From: JANLYQ01 sp031365725
GTDB lineage: Bacteria > Actinomycetota > Actinomycetes > JACCUZ01
Length of the DNA stretch: 59,725 nt
Direction: 5' to 3'
NCBI GenBank assembly: GCA_031365725.1
Contig: JANLYQ010000045.1
Location: forward strand, 1-59,725
Shown here: piece after piece, positions 25,385 to 33,031 of the stretch
Position numbering within the stretch: position 1 is the stretch's first letter
How the letters are laid out: the number at the start of each line of letters is the position of its first letter
Made by a program: the position numbers and the translations under genes
Notes under the pieces: generated by a model
What the model was told of the DNA's origin: nothing
Seen by the model: the letters and a program-made list of their open reading frames with translations, nothing else
The model's database searches: none

Positions 25385-27451
25385 ATGAGAGTCGACTACC
25401 CGCGTTCCCGCTATCGGGGCCTCCGCCGCTTCCTGCCCTCGTTCCGCCAACTGCTGGCCCTGGCCACCGTGGGGTTCCTCGCCCTCGTGGCGGCGGTCGG
25501 GGTGGCCTACTCGGCGACCACGATCCCGGCGCCGAAGTCGCTGGTGTCGGCGCAGACGACGATCCTCTACTACGACGACGGCACGACCGAGATCGGCCGC
25601 TTCGGCGAGCAGAACCGCATCATCATCCCGCTCAGCGACGTGCCCCTCCCGGTCCGGCACGCGGTGCTCGCCGCCGAGGACCGGACGTTCTACGAGAACC
25701 GCGGCATCTCCCCTACCGGCATCGCCCGCGCGCTCTGGAGCAACCTGCGCGGCGGTGCGACCCAGGGCGGCTCGACGATCACCCAGCAGTACGCGAAGAA
25801 CGCGTTCCTCACCCAGGACCGCACCTACACCCGGAAGTTCAAAGAGTTCTTCATCGCGGTGAAGCTGGCCCGGCGCGACAACAAGGACAAGATCCTCGCC
25901 GACTACCTCAACACCATCTACTTCGGCCGCGGCGCCTACGGCATCGAGACCGCGGCCCAGACCTACTTCGGTGTCCCGGCCAAGCAGCTCACCCTCGAGC
26001 AGGGCGCCGTGCTCGCCTCGGTGATCCGCAGCCCGGCCAACTACGACCCCCAGAAGTACCCCGACCGGCTCAAGGCCCGGTTCGAGTACGTCCTCGACGG
26101 CATGGTCACCAAGGGCTGGCTGACCCAGGCCAAGCGCGCGGGTCTGCAGGTCCCGCCGCTCGCCGCCGCGAAGAAGCCCCAGGGCGGCACGACCTACTAC
26201 CTGATGGACACCGTGCGCCGCGAGCTCAAGGCCAACGGCTTCTCCGACCAGGACATCGACCTCGGCGGCCTGCGGGTCACCACGACGTTCAACCGCCGGG
26301 CCCAGCGGGCCGCGGTGTCGGCCGTGGAGAAGGGCTTCCCGACGATCAATGCCAAGAACGTGCACGTCGGCCTGTCCGCGGTGCGACCTGGCACCGGGGC
26401 CGTCGTCGCGATGTACGGCGGAGCGAAAGCGGGTGGCCTCAACGAGGTGACCCAGGCCCGGGTGCAGCCGGGGTCGTCGTTCAAGCCCTTCGCCCTCGCG
26501 GCGGCGCTGCAGGACGGCATCGGTCTCAAGAGCCGGTTCCAGGGCAACTCGCCGCTGCGGCTGCCCAACTCCACCACCGAGGTCGGCAACGAGTTCAACA
26601 CCAGCTATGGCTCCTCGGTCGATCTGGTGAAGGCCACCGAGGACTCGATCAACACGGCGTACGTCGACCTCAGCCTGCAGATGGGGCCGAAGAAGATCGT
26701 GCAGGCGGCGGTGGACGCCGGCGTGCCGCAGGACACCCCCGGCCTGCAGGCCAACGCCGTCACCACTCTGGGCACCGCGTCGGTACGCAACATCGACATG
26801 GCTTCGGCCTATGCGACCTTCGCCGCCGGCGGCAAGGCCGCCGGCTGGCACACCGTCGCGGTGGTCAAGGGCGCCAACGGTGGGGTCCGCTATCGCGCGG
26901 CCCCGCGGACCACCCAGGCCTTCGACGGCAAGGTCGTCGCCGACGTCGACTACGCGCTGCAGCAGGTGGTGAAGTCCGGTACCGGCACCAACGCGCTGGC
27001 CCTCGGGCGGCCGGCCGCCGGCAAGACCGGGACCGCCGCGCTGCGACCGGGCACCACCACCTCGGCGTGGTTCGTCGGCTACACCCCGCAGCTCGCGGCG
27101 GCGGTCGACTTCTACAAGGGCACCGGGCGGGCGGACCTGGACGGTGTCGGTGGCCTGTCGACCTTCTTCGGTGGGGAGTACCCCACCAAGATCTGGACCG
27201 CGTTCATGACCGCTGCCTTGAAGAACCGACCGGTGCTGGACTTCCCGCCGGCGGCGTACGTCGGTCAGACGCTGAACCCGGCCCCCAGCAAGTCGCCGTC
27301 GCCGACGGACTCCTCGACGGTCTCCCCGACCACCACCCTGCCGCCATCGACGCTGCCCCCGACCGCCCCGGTGCCCCCGCCGAGCCAGCCGCCGCCCGCC
27401 AGCACGCCGCCGCCCTCAGCCACCGCGGCCCCGGCTCCCTCGGCCAGCTGA
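25385..27451 (+). CDS. ponA: Class A penicillin-binding protein (glycosyltransferase/transpeptidase)
   Basis: Bifunctional peptidoglycan synthase at the outer face of the membrane. In 688 residues, a short cytoplasmic end and a transmembrane helix (about 24-43) precede the GT51 domain with catalytic Glu98 (AAEDRTFYENRG) and the GGSTITQQYAKN motif. The transpeptidase has SxxK at Ser364 (GSSFKP), SxN at 421-423 (SIN) and KTGT at 547-550. A Pro/Ser/Thr tail ends the protein. TACGCT lies ten bases before the ATG, suggesting a very short leader. A GT87 gene starts five bases downstream, as beside M. tuberculosis ponA1. Confidence 0.95.
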   Translation: MRVDYPRSRYRGLRRFLPSFRQLLALATVGFLALVAAVGVAYSATTIPAPKSLVSAQTTILYYDDGTTEIGRFGEQNRIIIPLSDVPLPVRHAVLAAEDRTFYENRGISPTGIARALWSNLRGGATQGGSTITQQYAKNAFLTQDRTYTRKFKEFFIAVKLARRDNKDKILADYLNTIYFGRGAYGIETAAQTYFGVPAKQLTLEQGAVLASVIRSPANYDPQKYPDRLKARFEYVLDGMVTKGWLTQAKRAGLQVPPLAAAKKPQGGTTYYLMDTVRRELKANGFSDQDIDLGGLRVTTTFNRRAQRAAVSAVEKGFPTINAKNVHVGLSAVRPGTGAVVAMYGGAKAGGLNEVTQARVQPGSSFKPFALAAALQDGIGLKSRFQGNSPLRLPNSTTEVGNEFNTSYGSSVDLVKATEDSINTAYVDLSLQMGPKKIVQAAVDAGVPQDTPGLQANAVTTLGTASVRNIDMASAYATFAAGGKAAGWHTVAVVKGANGGVRYRAAPRTTQAFDGKVVADVDYALQQVVKSGTGTNALALGRPAAGKTGTAALRPGTTTSAWFVGYTPQLAAAVDFYKGTGRADLDGVGGLSTFFGGEYPTKIWTAFMTAALKNRPVLDFPPAAYVGQTLNPAPSKSPSPTDSSTVSPTTTLPPSTLPPTAPVPPPSQPPPASTPPPSATAAPAPSAS

Positions 27452-27456
27452 CGCGG

Positions 27457-28842
27457 GTGACGACGTACGGCGTGGTGCCGCCGACCATCGAGGACCCGAT
27501 GGTGGCGCGCGCCAGCGAGGTCATCGGCGGGCCGTGGGGCCGGCACGCGGGGATGATGCGGCGCTGGTGGACCCCGTTGCGGGTGCTGCTGGCGCTGACC
27601 TTCCTGACCTCGGGGGTCGGCGTGGTCCAGAAGGACTGGTGCCGCACCCACGCCTGGGCCACGCCGGGGGTCTACTCCCACGCCTGCTACAGCGACATCC
27701 CGGCGCTCTACTACGGCCGCGGCCTCGCCGACGGCGAGGTCCCCTACATCCACCAGGTCGGCGACCGGCAGGTGGAGTACCCCGTGCTCACCGGTGCCGT
27801 CATGTGGGCCACGGCGGCGCTGGTCCCGGACACCGGCGACTCCAACCAGCGAGCCCGCTGGTACTTCGACATTAACGCGATCTTCATCGCCCTCGCGGCG
27901 GCGGCGGCGGTCGGTGCCACCGCCCGACTGGCCGGCCGCCGGGTGTGGGACACCGCGATGTTCGCGGTCGCGCCGGTGCTCGCACTGACCGGCACGATCA
28001 ACTGGGACATGTACGCCGTGGCGCTGCTGGCCTTCGGCCTGCTCGCTTGGGCGCGGGAGAGACCGGCGTCGGCCGGGGCGATGATCGGCCTCGCGGCCGC
28101 CGCGAAGTTCTACCCGCTCTTCGTCCTGGGACCGCTGCTGGTGTTGTGCCTGCGGGCTGGTCGGCTGCGAGCCTTCCTCGTCGCGACGACTGCCGCGGTG
28201 GTCGCGTGGCTGGCGGTGAACCTGCCGATCATGGTGGCCGACTTCGACGGCTGGTCGAAGTTCTACCGGCTCTCCCAGTCCCGCGGTGCGGGCTTCAGCT
28301 CGATCTGGTTCCTGCTCTCCCAGCAGGGGCACGCCGTGCCGGAGAGGCAGCTCAACATCCTGGCCGGCGGGCTGTTCGCGGTGTGCTGCCTCGGGATCGC
28401 GGTGCTCGCGCTGGCCGCGTCGCGACGGCCTCGGCTGCCGCAGCTGGTGCTGCTCGTCGTGGCGGCTTTCCTGTTGACCAACAAGGTCTACTCACCGCAG
28501 TACGTCCTGTGGTTGGTGCCGCTGGCGGTGCTCGCCCGGCCGCGCTGGCGGGACTTTCTGATCTGGCAGGTCGGCGAGGTCGTGCACTTCCTCGGCATCT
28601 GGTACCTCATCCTCGGCTACCCGCCGGGGAACGCGGCACGTGCACTGGACAACACCGGCTACGGGGTGACGGTGCTCGCGCACATCGCCGCCACCCTGTG
28701 GCTGTGCGGGGTGGTCGTGCGCGACATCCTGCGCCCCGAGCACGACGTCGTACGCAGTGGTGAGTCGGACGACCCGGCCGGCGGGGTGCTCGACGGTGCG
28801 CCGGACGCGTTCCACCTGGTGCCGCGAGCACCGGCTGGCTAG
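27457..28842 (+). CDS. GT87-family membrane glycosyltransferase (DUF2029)
   Basis: Probable polyprenyl-phosphate-mannose-dependent mannosyltransferase acting outside the membrane; the exact acceptor is unknown. In 461 residues about ten hydrophobic helices follow a short cytoplasmic end (from residue 33, RVLLALTFLTSGVGVV). The extracytoplasmic loop SHACYSDIPALYYGRGLADGEVPYI carries the acidic residue typical of GT-C enzymes. GTG 27457 follows the PBP stop by five bases. Its stop overlaps that of the convergent alanine racemase-like gene within a shared CTAG. Confidence 0.85.
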   Translation: MTTYGVVPPTIEDPMVARASEVIGGPWGRHAGMMRRWWTPLRVLLALTFLTSGVGVVQKDWCRTHAWATPGVYSHACYSDIPALYYGRGLADGEVPYIHQVGDRQVEYPVLTGAVMWATAALVPDTGDSNQRARWYFDINAIFIALAAAAAVGATARLAGRRVWDTAMFAVAPVLALTGTINWDMYAVALLAFGLLAWARERPASAGAMIGLAAAAKFYPLFVLGPLLVLCLRAGRLRAFLVATTAAVVAWLAVNLPIMVADFDGWSKFYRLSQSRGAGFSSIWFLLSQQGHAVPERQLNILAGGLFAVCCLGIAVLALAASRRPRLPQLVLLVVAAFLLTNKVYSPQYVLWLVPLAVLARPRWRDFLIWQVGEVVHFLGIWYLILGYPPGNAARALDNTGYGVTVLAHIAATLWLCGVVVRDILRPEHDVVRSGESDDPAGGVLDGAPDAFHLVPRAPAG

Positions 28843-29912
28843 CCCGCAGCGACGCGGTCGGGGTGCAGGGTCGTGTGCCGGACATCGCAGGTGAGCTCGG
28901 CCCCGATCGCGGGCGGGGCGACCGAACCCGGCAGGAGCAGCATCGACACCTGCATGTGCGGGGGCTCGGCGAACCATCGGCGCTTGCCGGCCCAGCGGAA
29001 CGGTGACATCGCGAGGTTCGCCGCGGCCAGGGTGCCGACCGCCAGCTCCTTGCCGCGGCGCACCGGTCCGCGCACCGAACGCGGTGCCTCGAGGGCGACG
29101 CCGTGCGCGGTGCCGCCGCTGACGACGACCAGGTGGCAGTCCCGCGGAGCCCGCCGCCGCCGATAGCCGTAGTGCTCGCCGCGGGACAGCCGGTGCACGT
29201 CCAGCACCGTGCCGCGCGCCTCGAGCGCACCGGGGTCACCCAGCCACAGTCCGGTGCCGACCCGCGGTCGGAACGTCGCGCCGGGGTACGCCGCCCGCAG
29301 CCCGGCCAGCTCGGTGGACGACAGGTGACTCACCCACGCGGTGCCGATCGGGAGCCCGGCGGCCTGCGCGCGCAGCAGCCCGTCGGCCACCTCGGCCGCG
29401 GGGTCGTAGCCGCCGTGCCGGTCGATAGGCAGGTGGAAGGCGAGCCCCTCGAGTGCCACGTCGTTCGCCGCAGCCCCGAGCGCCGCCACGGCTGCTGCCA
29501 GATCGGTCGCCGCGAGGCCGTGGCGCTGCATCGAGGTGCGGAGCTCGAGCACCAGCCGCGGACGGGCAGCAGCTGATCGTGTTGATCCCGGGGCGTCGCT
29601 CGGGGCTTGGGTCAGGGCCTTCAGCGTCGACACGTGCGAGACGGTCTGCAGGACCCTGGGGTCGGGCGCACCGTCGCTCGGCGTCATCACCAGGACGTCA
29701 CCGGCGAACGCCGCCTGCACGGCGTCGACCTCCCAGGTGGTGCCCACCGCCACGGTGCCGACGCCGAGCGCGGCGGACTCGACGGCCAGTCTCGCGTTGC
29801 CGAGGCCGTAGCCGTTGCCCTTGATGACCGGCACGAGCCCGGGTGTCGCGTCGACCGTCCGTTGCAGGTGCGCGCGCCACCGTGGCTCGTCGACGTACAG
29901 CGTGAAGGTCAT
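28839..29912 (-). CDS. Alanine racemase-like PLP protein
   Basis: PLP fold-type III protein. The 357 residues keep the cofactor Lys in PVIKGNGYGLGNARLA (residues 28-43), equal to the racemase VKADAYGHG motif with D-A replaced by G-N. The second-base Tyr region may be SRGEHYGYRRRR; the usual C-terminal MDQ-type segment is not clear. It could be a specialised amino-acid racemase rather than the housekeeping Alr. The ATG has GAGGG upstream and lies ten bases after the femX stop, so the two probably work together in making peptide cross-bridges (inference). Confidence 0.8.
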   Translation of the reverse strand: MTFTLYVDEPRWRAHLQRTVDATPGLVPVIKGNGYGLGNARLAVESAALGVGTVAVGTTWEVDAVQAAFAGDVLVMTPSDGAPDPRVLQTVSHVSTLKALTQAPSDAPGSTRSAAARPRLVLELRTSMQRHGLAATDLAAAVAALGAAANDVALEGLAFHLPIDRHGGYDPAAEVADGLLRAQAAGLPIGTAWVSHLSSTELAGLRAAYPGATFRPRVGTGLWLGDPGALEARGTVLDVHRLSRGEHYGYRRRRAPRDCHLVVVSGGTAHGVALEAPRSVRGPVRRGKELAVGTLAAANLAMSPFRWAGKRRWFAEPPHMQVSMLLLPGSVAPPAIGAELTCDVRHTTLHPDRVAAG

Positions 29913-29922
29913 CGGCAGTCCC

Positions 29923-31068
29923 TCATCGGCGCACGAGGCGAGCCCGGAGGCCCAGCGAGGCCACGAACGCGTGGTGCAGCAACGGGTTCAGCGCCAGGTC
30001 CCACTCTCCGACATACTCGACCGCCTCCCCGCCGGTGCCGAGCTTGAACTGGATGAGCCCGACGTGCGGGTCGTCGTCGGACAGGGTGTCGGTGATGCCG
30101 CGCAGGTCATAGATCGTCGCGCCGGCCTCGCGCGCGTCGCGCAGCATCGCCCACTGCACGGCGTTGGAGCCGCGCACGTCGCGCTTGGCGGTGGAGGACG
30201 CGCCGTAGGAGTACCAGGCGTGGGTGCCGACGCGGACCATGGTGGTGGCGGCAACCAGGTCGCCCTCGTGCTCGGCGAGGTAGAGCCGGATGCGGTCCGG
30301 GTCCTCGGCGCGCATGGCGTCCCACATGGTCTGGAAGTAGGGCAGCGGCCGGGGCGTGAAGTGGTCGCGCGTCGCGGTCTCGAGGTAGAGCGCGTGAAAG
30401 GCAGCGAGGTCCTCGCCCCCGCCCTGGCGCACGGTCACGCCGAGCTTGTCGGCCTTCTTGATGTTGCGTCGCCACAGCTGGTTGAACCCTGCCAGCAGCC
30501 CCGCCTCATCGCGACCCGCCAGCGGGACCTGGAAGACGAACCGCGGCTGCCCGGCGGCGAAACCGGCCTCGTTCGACGAGCTGCCCGGGGCGCGCCAGCC
30601 GAGCCGGCGCAGGGTCACGGTCACCGACTCGCCGACCGGGTCGGTGACATCGGCGGGTACGTCGCCGAGCCGGCTGACGGTCGGGTCGGCCAGCGCCGCC
30701 TTGACGGTCGCCGCGGACCAGCGACGCACCACCACCGGTGGGCCCATCTTGATGCTGAAGGCGCCGCGGCCACGCAGGAACGTGACCATCGGGCTCAGCC
30801 AGGCCTCGAGGTCGGCGCCGGCCCAGTCGAGGACCGGTCCCTCCGGCAGGTAGGCCAGGAACCGCTTGACCCGCGGCACCTTGCGCAGCAGCACCAGCCC
30901 GGCCCCCACCAGGTCGCCGGTGGGATCGTCGTACCAGCCGAGGTTGATCGCTCCCCACTCCGGCTTCACCGCCGCCCAGGACGGGCACTGCAGGAAGGAC
31001 GCCGACCCGCGAGCGGTCACGAAGCCGAGGTGCTCGGCGGCGCTGATCTCGCGGACGGTGGTGGTCAC
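29923..31068 (-). CDS. femX: FemX/FemAB-type peptidoglycan bridge aminoacyltransferase
   Basis: Transfers an amino acid from aminoacyl-tRNA to lipid II, starting the interpeptide bridge. The 381 residues have the duplicated GNAT-like Fem fold. Recognisable segments are FLQCPSWAAVKPEW, QPRFVFQVPLAGRDEAGLLAG, WRRNIKKADKLGVTV and YDLRGITDTLSDDDPHVGL, with FKLGTGGEAVEYVGEWDL near the end. GTG 31068 has a TAGCCT -10 (31082-31077) eight bases upstream, implying a leaderless message. The upstream in-frame extension has no homology. It is followed by the alanine racemase-like gene. Confidence 0.9.
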   Translation of the reverse strand: MTTTVREISAAEHLGFVTARGSASFLQCPSWAAVKPEWGAINLGWYDDPTGDLVGAGLVLLRKVPRVKRFLAYLPEGPVLDWAGADLEAWLSPMVTFLRGRGAFSIKMGPPVVVRRWSAATVKAALADPTVSRLGDVPADVTDPVGESVTVTLRRLGWRAPGSSSNEAGFAAGQPRFVFQVPLAGRDEAGLLAGFNQLWRRNIKKADKLGVTVRQGGGEDLAAFHALYLETATRDHFTPRPLPYFQTMWDAMRAEDPDRIRLYLAEHEGDLVAATTMVRVGTHAWYSYGASSTAKRDVRGSNAVQWAMLRDAREAGATIYDLRGITDTLSDDDPHVGLIQFKLGTGGEAVEYVGEWDLALNPLLHHAFVASLGLRARLVRR

Positions 31069-31136
31069 GAGCGTGCAGGCTACCGAGGACCCGGCGGCTC
31101 CTCGCCTCACCCGCACCACCGCAGAGGCCGCACGCA

Positions 31137-31191
31137 CCGAAGTGGACCGGCTACCGGGCGTTGCCACGCCTCAATGGCCGGTCCACTTCGG
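31137..31191 (-). terminator. 15-bp perfect hairpin downstream of yceI
   Basis: Arms CCGAAGTGGACCGGC (31137-31151) and their exact complement (31177-31191) flank a 25-base loop. It lies 28 bases after the yceI stop and before femX, so it is a probable terminator separating two leftward genes. Confidence 0.65.
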
Positions 31192-31219
31192 GTCCCCGAG
31201 CGGGGGATGGGCGGTCGGG

Positions 31220-31840
31220 TCAGGCCTGACGAGCGGCCTGCGCCTCGATCTCGATGACGACCTTCTTGGAGACGAGCACGCCGCCGGCCTCGAGCGCGAC
31301 GTTCCAGGTGATGCCGAAGTCTTCGCGGTCGATCTCGGTGCGGGCGGTCACGGCGAGCTTCTCGTTGCCCCACGGGTCCTTGGCGACACCGTCGATCTCG
31401 ACGTCGAGGGTGACCTGGCGGGTGACGCCCTTGATGGTGAGGTCGCCGACCACGGTGAGCTCGGCGCCCTTCTGACCGGTGACCTTGGCGCCTGCGAAGG
31501 TGATGGTCGGGAACTTCTCGGTGTCGAGGAAGTCACCCGACACGAGGTGGGTGTCGCGGTCGGCCGTGCCGGTGTCGATCGACGCGGTCTGCAGGGTCGC
31601 CTCGGCGGTTGACGACGAGCCGTCTGCACCGACCGTGATGGAACCGGTGAACTCGCGGAAGGACCCGCGCACCTTGGTCACCATGAGGTGCCGGGCAACG
31701 AAGCCGATCCGGGTGTGGGTGGGGTCGAGCAGGTAGGTGCCGGGAGCCGGCATGGTCACGCCGTCGACGACGCGCACGGCGGTCACGGCCTGCTCGGTGG
31801 CGGTCGCCTCGAGGGTCTGGGTGTCGGGGGTCTCGGTCAT
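31220..31840 (-). CDS. YceI-family lipid/isoprenoid-binding protein
   Basis: Lipocalin-like beta-barrel that binds polyisoprenoids or similar lipids in characterised members. In 206 residues, the YceI domain covers about 30-200 (GTYLLDPTHTRIGFVARHLMVTKVRGSF; LVSGDFLDTEKFPTITFAG; GDLTIKGVTRQVTL). No signal peptide is visible, so it is probably cytoplasmic. It is divergent from a marR gene with a palindrome between them, suggesting MarR control. Confidence 0.92.
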   Translation of the reverse strand: MTETPDTQTLEATATEQAVTAVRVVDGVTMPAPGTYLLDPTHTRIGFVARHLMVTKVRGSFREFTGSITVGADGSSSTAEATLQTASIDTGTADRDTHLVSGDFLDTEKFPTITFAGAKVTGQKGAELTVVGDLTIKGVTRQVTLDVEIDGVAKDPWGNEKLAVTARTEIDREDFGITWNVALEAGGVLVSKKVVIEIEAQAARQA

Positions 31841-31899
31841 CGTGGGGCCTCTCGCTGGTGGTCTGGACCGTTGGCGGGGGGTCCCCCGCGGTTTCTTCA

Positions 31900-31910
31900 G
31901 CAATTATTGC
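31900..31910. promoter_or_regulatory. Candidate MarR operator
   Basis: Perfect palindrome GCAAT-T-ATTGC in an AT-rich island between divergent yceI and marR, 60 bases from the yceI start and 43 from the marR start. MarR proteins typically bind such sites in divergent promoters. Confidence 0.45.
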
Positions 31911-31952
31911 ACCTTCAACATTCCTCTTGTCAAGTAGTTGTACGCTGGTGCC

Positions 31953-32453
31953 ATGCCGATGCCACCCCTCGCCCAGGACGACCGCCTCACCGTCATGGGC
32001 CTGCTCGTGGAGACCTGGGCCTCGGTCAGCGGCCGCCTCGGCCGACACCTGGCGTCCTTCGGTCTGGCGCCTGCGGAGTTCGAGGTCTGCATCCGCCTGG
32101 CCCGGTCACCCGAGGGCCGGCTGCGGATGTCCGACCTGGCGGCGCAGACCACGATGAGTGCGAGCGGCGTGACCCGGGTGGTCGACCGGCTCGTCGAGCG
32201 GGACCTCGTGAGTCGCCTCGACTGCGTGCGGGACCGCCGCACGACGTACGCCGTCCTGACCGCGCAGGGCAGCGACCTGCTGCAGAGTCTCCTGCCGGGG
32301 CACACCGAGCTGATCGAGCGGTGGCTGATCGAGCCGCTGCGCGGGGCCGGCCTGGACGCATTCGTGCAGGCCCTGCGCACCGTGCGCGACCACGCTGCGC
32401 CGTGCTCGGTCGCGGGCGCCGTACCGGCCGACGACGTGGCCGACGTCAGGTAG
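31953..32453 (+). CDS. MarR-family transcriptional regulator
   Basis: Winged-helix regulator. In 166 residues, the domain spans about 20-140 (LAPAEFEVCIRLARSPEGRLRMSDLA; SASGVTRVVDRLVERDLVSRL; DRRTTYAVLTAQG, the wing). ATG 31953 is preceded at six bases by TACGCT (31941-31946), suggesting a leaderless transcript. Its last codons run into 17-bp tandem repeats. Likely targets are itself and yceI, and perhaps the downstream two-gene unit (inference). Confidence 0.92.
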   Translation: MPMPPLAQDDRLTVMGLLVETWASVSGRLGRHLASFGLAPAEFEVCIRLARSPEGRLRMSDLAAQTTMSASGVTRVVDRLVERDLVSRLDCVRDRRTTYAVLTAQGSDLLQSLLPGHTELIERWLIEPLRGAGLDAFVQALRTVRDHAAPCSVAGAVPADDVADVR

Positions 32454-32501
32454 CACCCAGCGTCAGGTAGTACTCCGCGTCATGTATCACCCAGCGTCAC
32501 C
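32445..32501 (+). repeat. 17-bp tandem direct repeats at the end of marR
   Basis: Three 17-base units (32445-32461, 32462-32478, 32479-32495) and the first bases of a fourth follow the pattern GTCAkGTAkyACyCmGC. Unit 1 includes the marR stop codon TAG. They lie 70-130 bases upstream of the next gene and could be binding sites for a regulator. Confidence 0.75.
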
Positions 32502-32572
32502 ACCGCTCTTGTCCCCTGACGCCAGCGGGCCCGGCTCCACGGGCCCCACGGCACCCACAGGGGAGGGAACGC

Positions 32573-33031
32573 ATGTCTGCTCCAACACTCACACCGACGC
32601 TCGCCCGGGCACTGACACCGACCGTCGAGGCGCTACGCGGGGGCACCGCCGAACGGCTCGTGCTCCGCACCACCCAGGACCTCGAAGCCGCCCGGGACCG
32701 GCACACCGGTCTCCGGCACCGCCCGGTCACGGTCGTCCTGCCCGGCCTGGCTCCGGCGCGGGCCGCTGAGGCAAGCACCCGGCTCACCGACCTGCTCGAC
32801 GAATGCGGCTGCGACACCGGCGCGCGCGCCATGCTCGCGTCCGGCGGTCTGGCGGTGGCAGGCCTGCTGGTGGTCGCCGGCGGTCCGTCGCTGAAGCTGC
32901 TCGCGCTGAGCCCGCTGGCCGTGCTCGCGACCCTGCTCGGCGCCGGCGCCGGCAAGGCCTACGGGCTGGCCCGGTCACGGCGGGCTTTCCGACGCGAGCT
33001 CTCCGACCTGCTCACCCAGACGGGAGCGTGA
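32573..33031 (+). CDS. Small hydrophobic-hairpin protein coupled to Trp/Cys-repeat gene
   Basis: Function not recognised. In 152 residues, a helical N-terminal half (about 1-80) contains a CGC motif (LLDECGCDTGARAM). A Gly/Ala/Leu-rich double hydrophobic stretch (about 87-125, GGLAVAGLLVVAGGPSLKLL onward) resembles a membrane hairpin, and a basic helix ends the protein. ATG 32573 is preceded by GGGGAGGGAACGC. Its stop overlaps the GTG of the next gene (GTGA), so the two products are probably made together. Membrane localisation is inference. Confidence 0.8.
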   Translation: MSAPTLTPTLARALTPTVEALRGGTAERLVLRTTQDLEAARDRHTGLRHRPVTVVLPGLAPARAAEASTRLTDLLDECGCDTGARAMLASGGLAVAGLLVVAGGPSLKLLALSPLAVLATLLGAGAGKAYGLARSRRAFRRELSDLLTQTGA

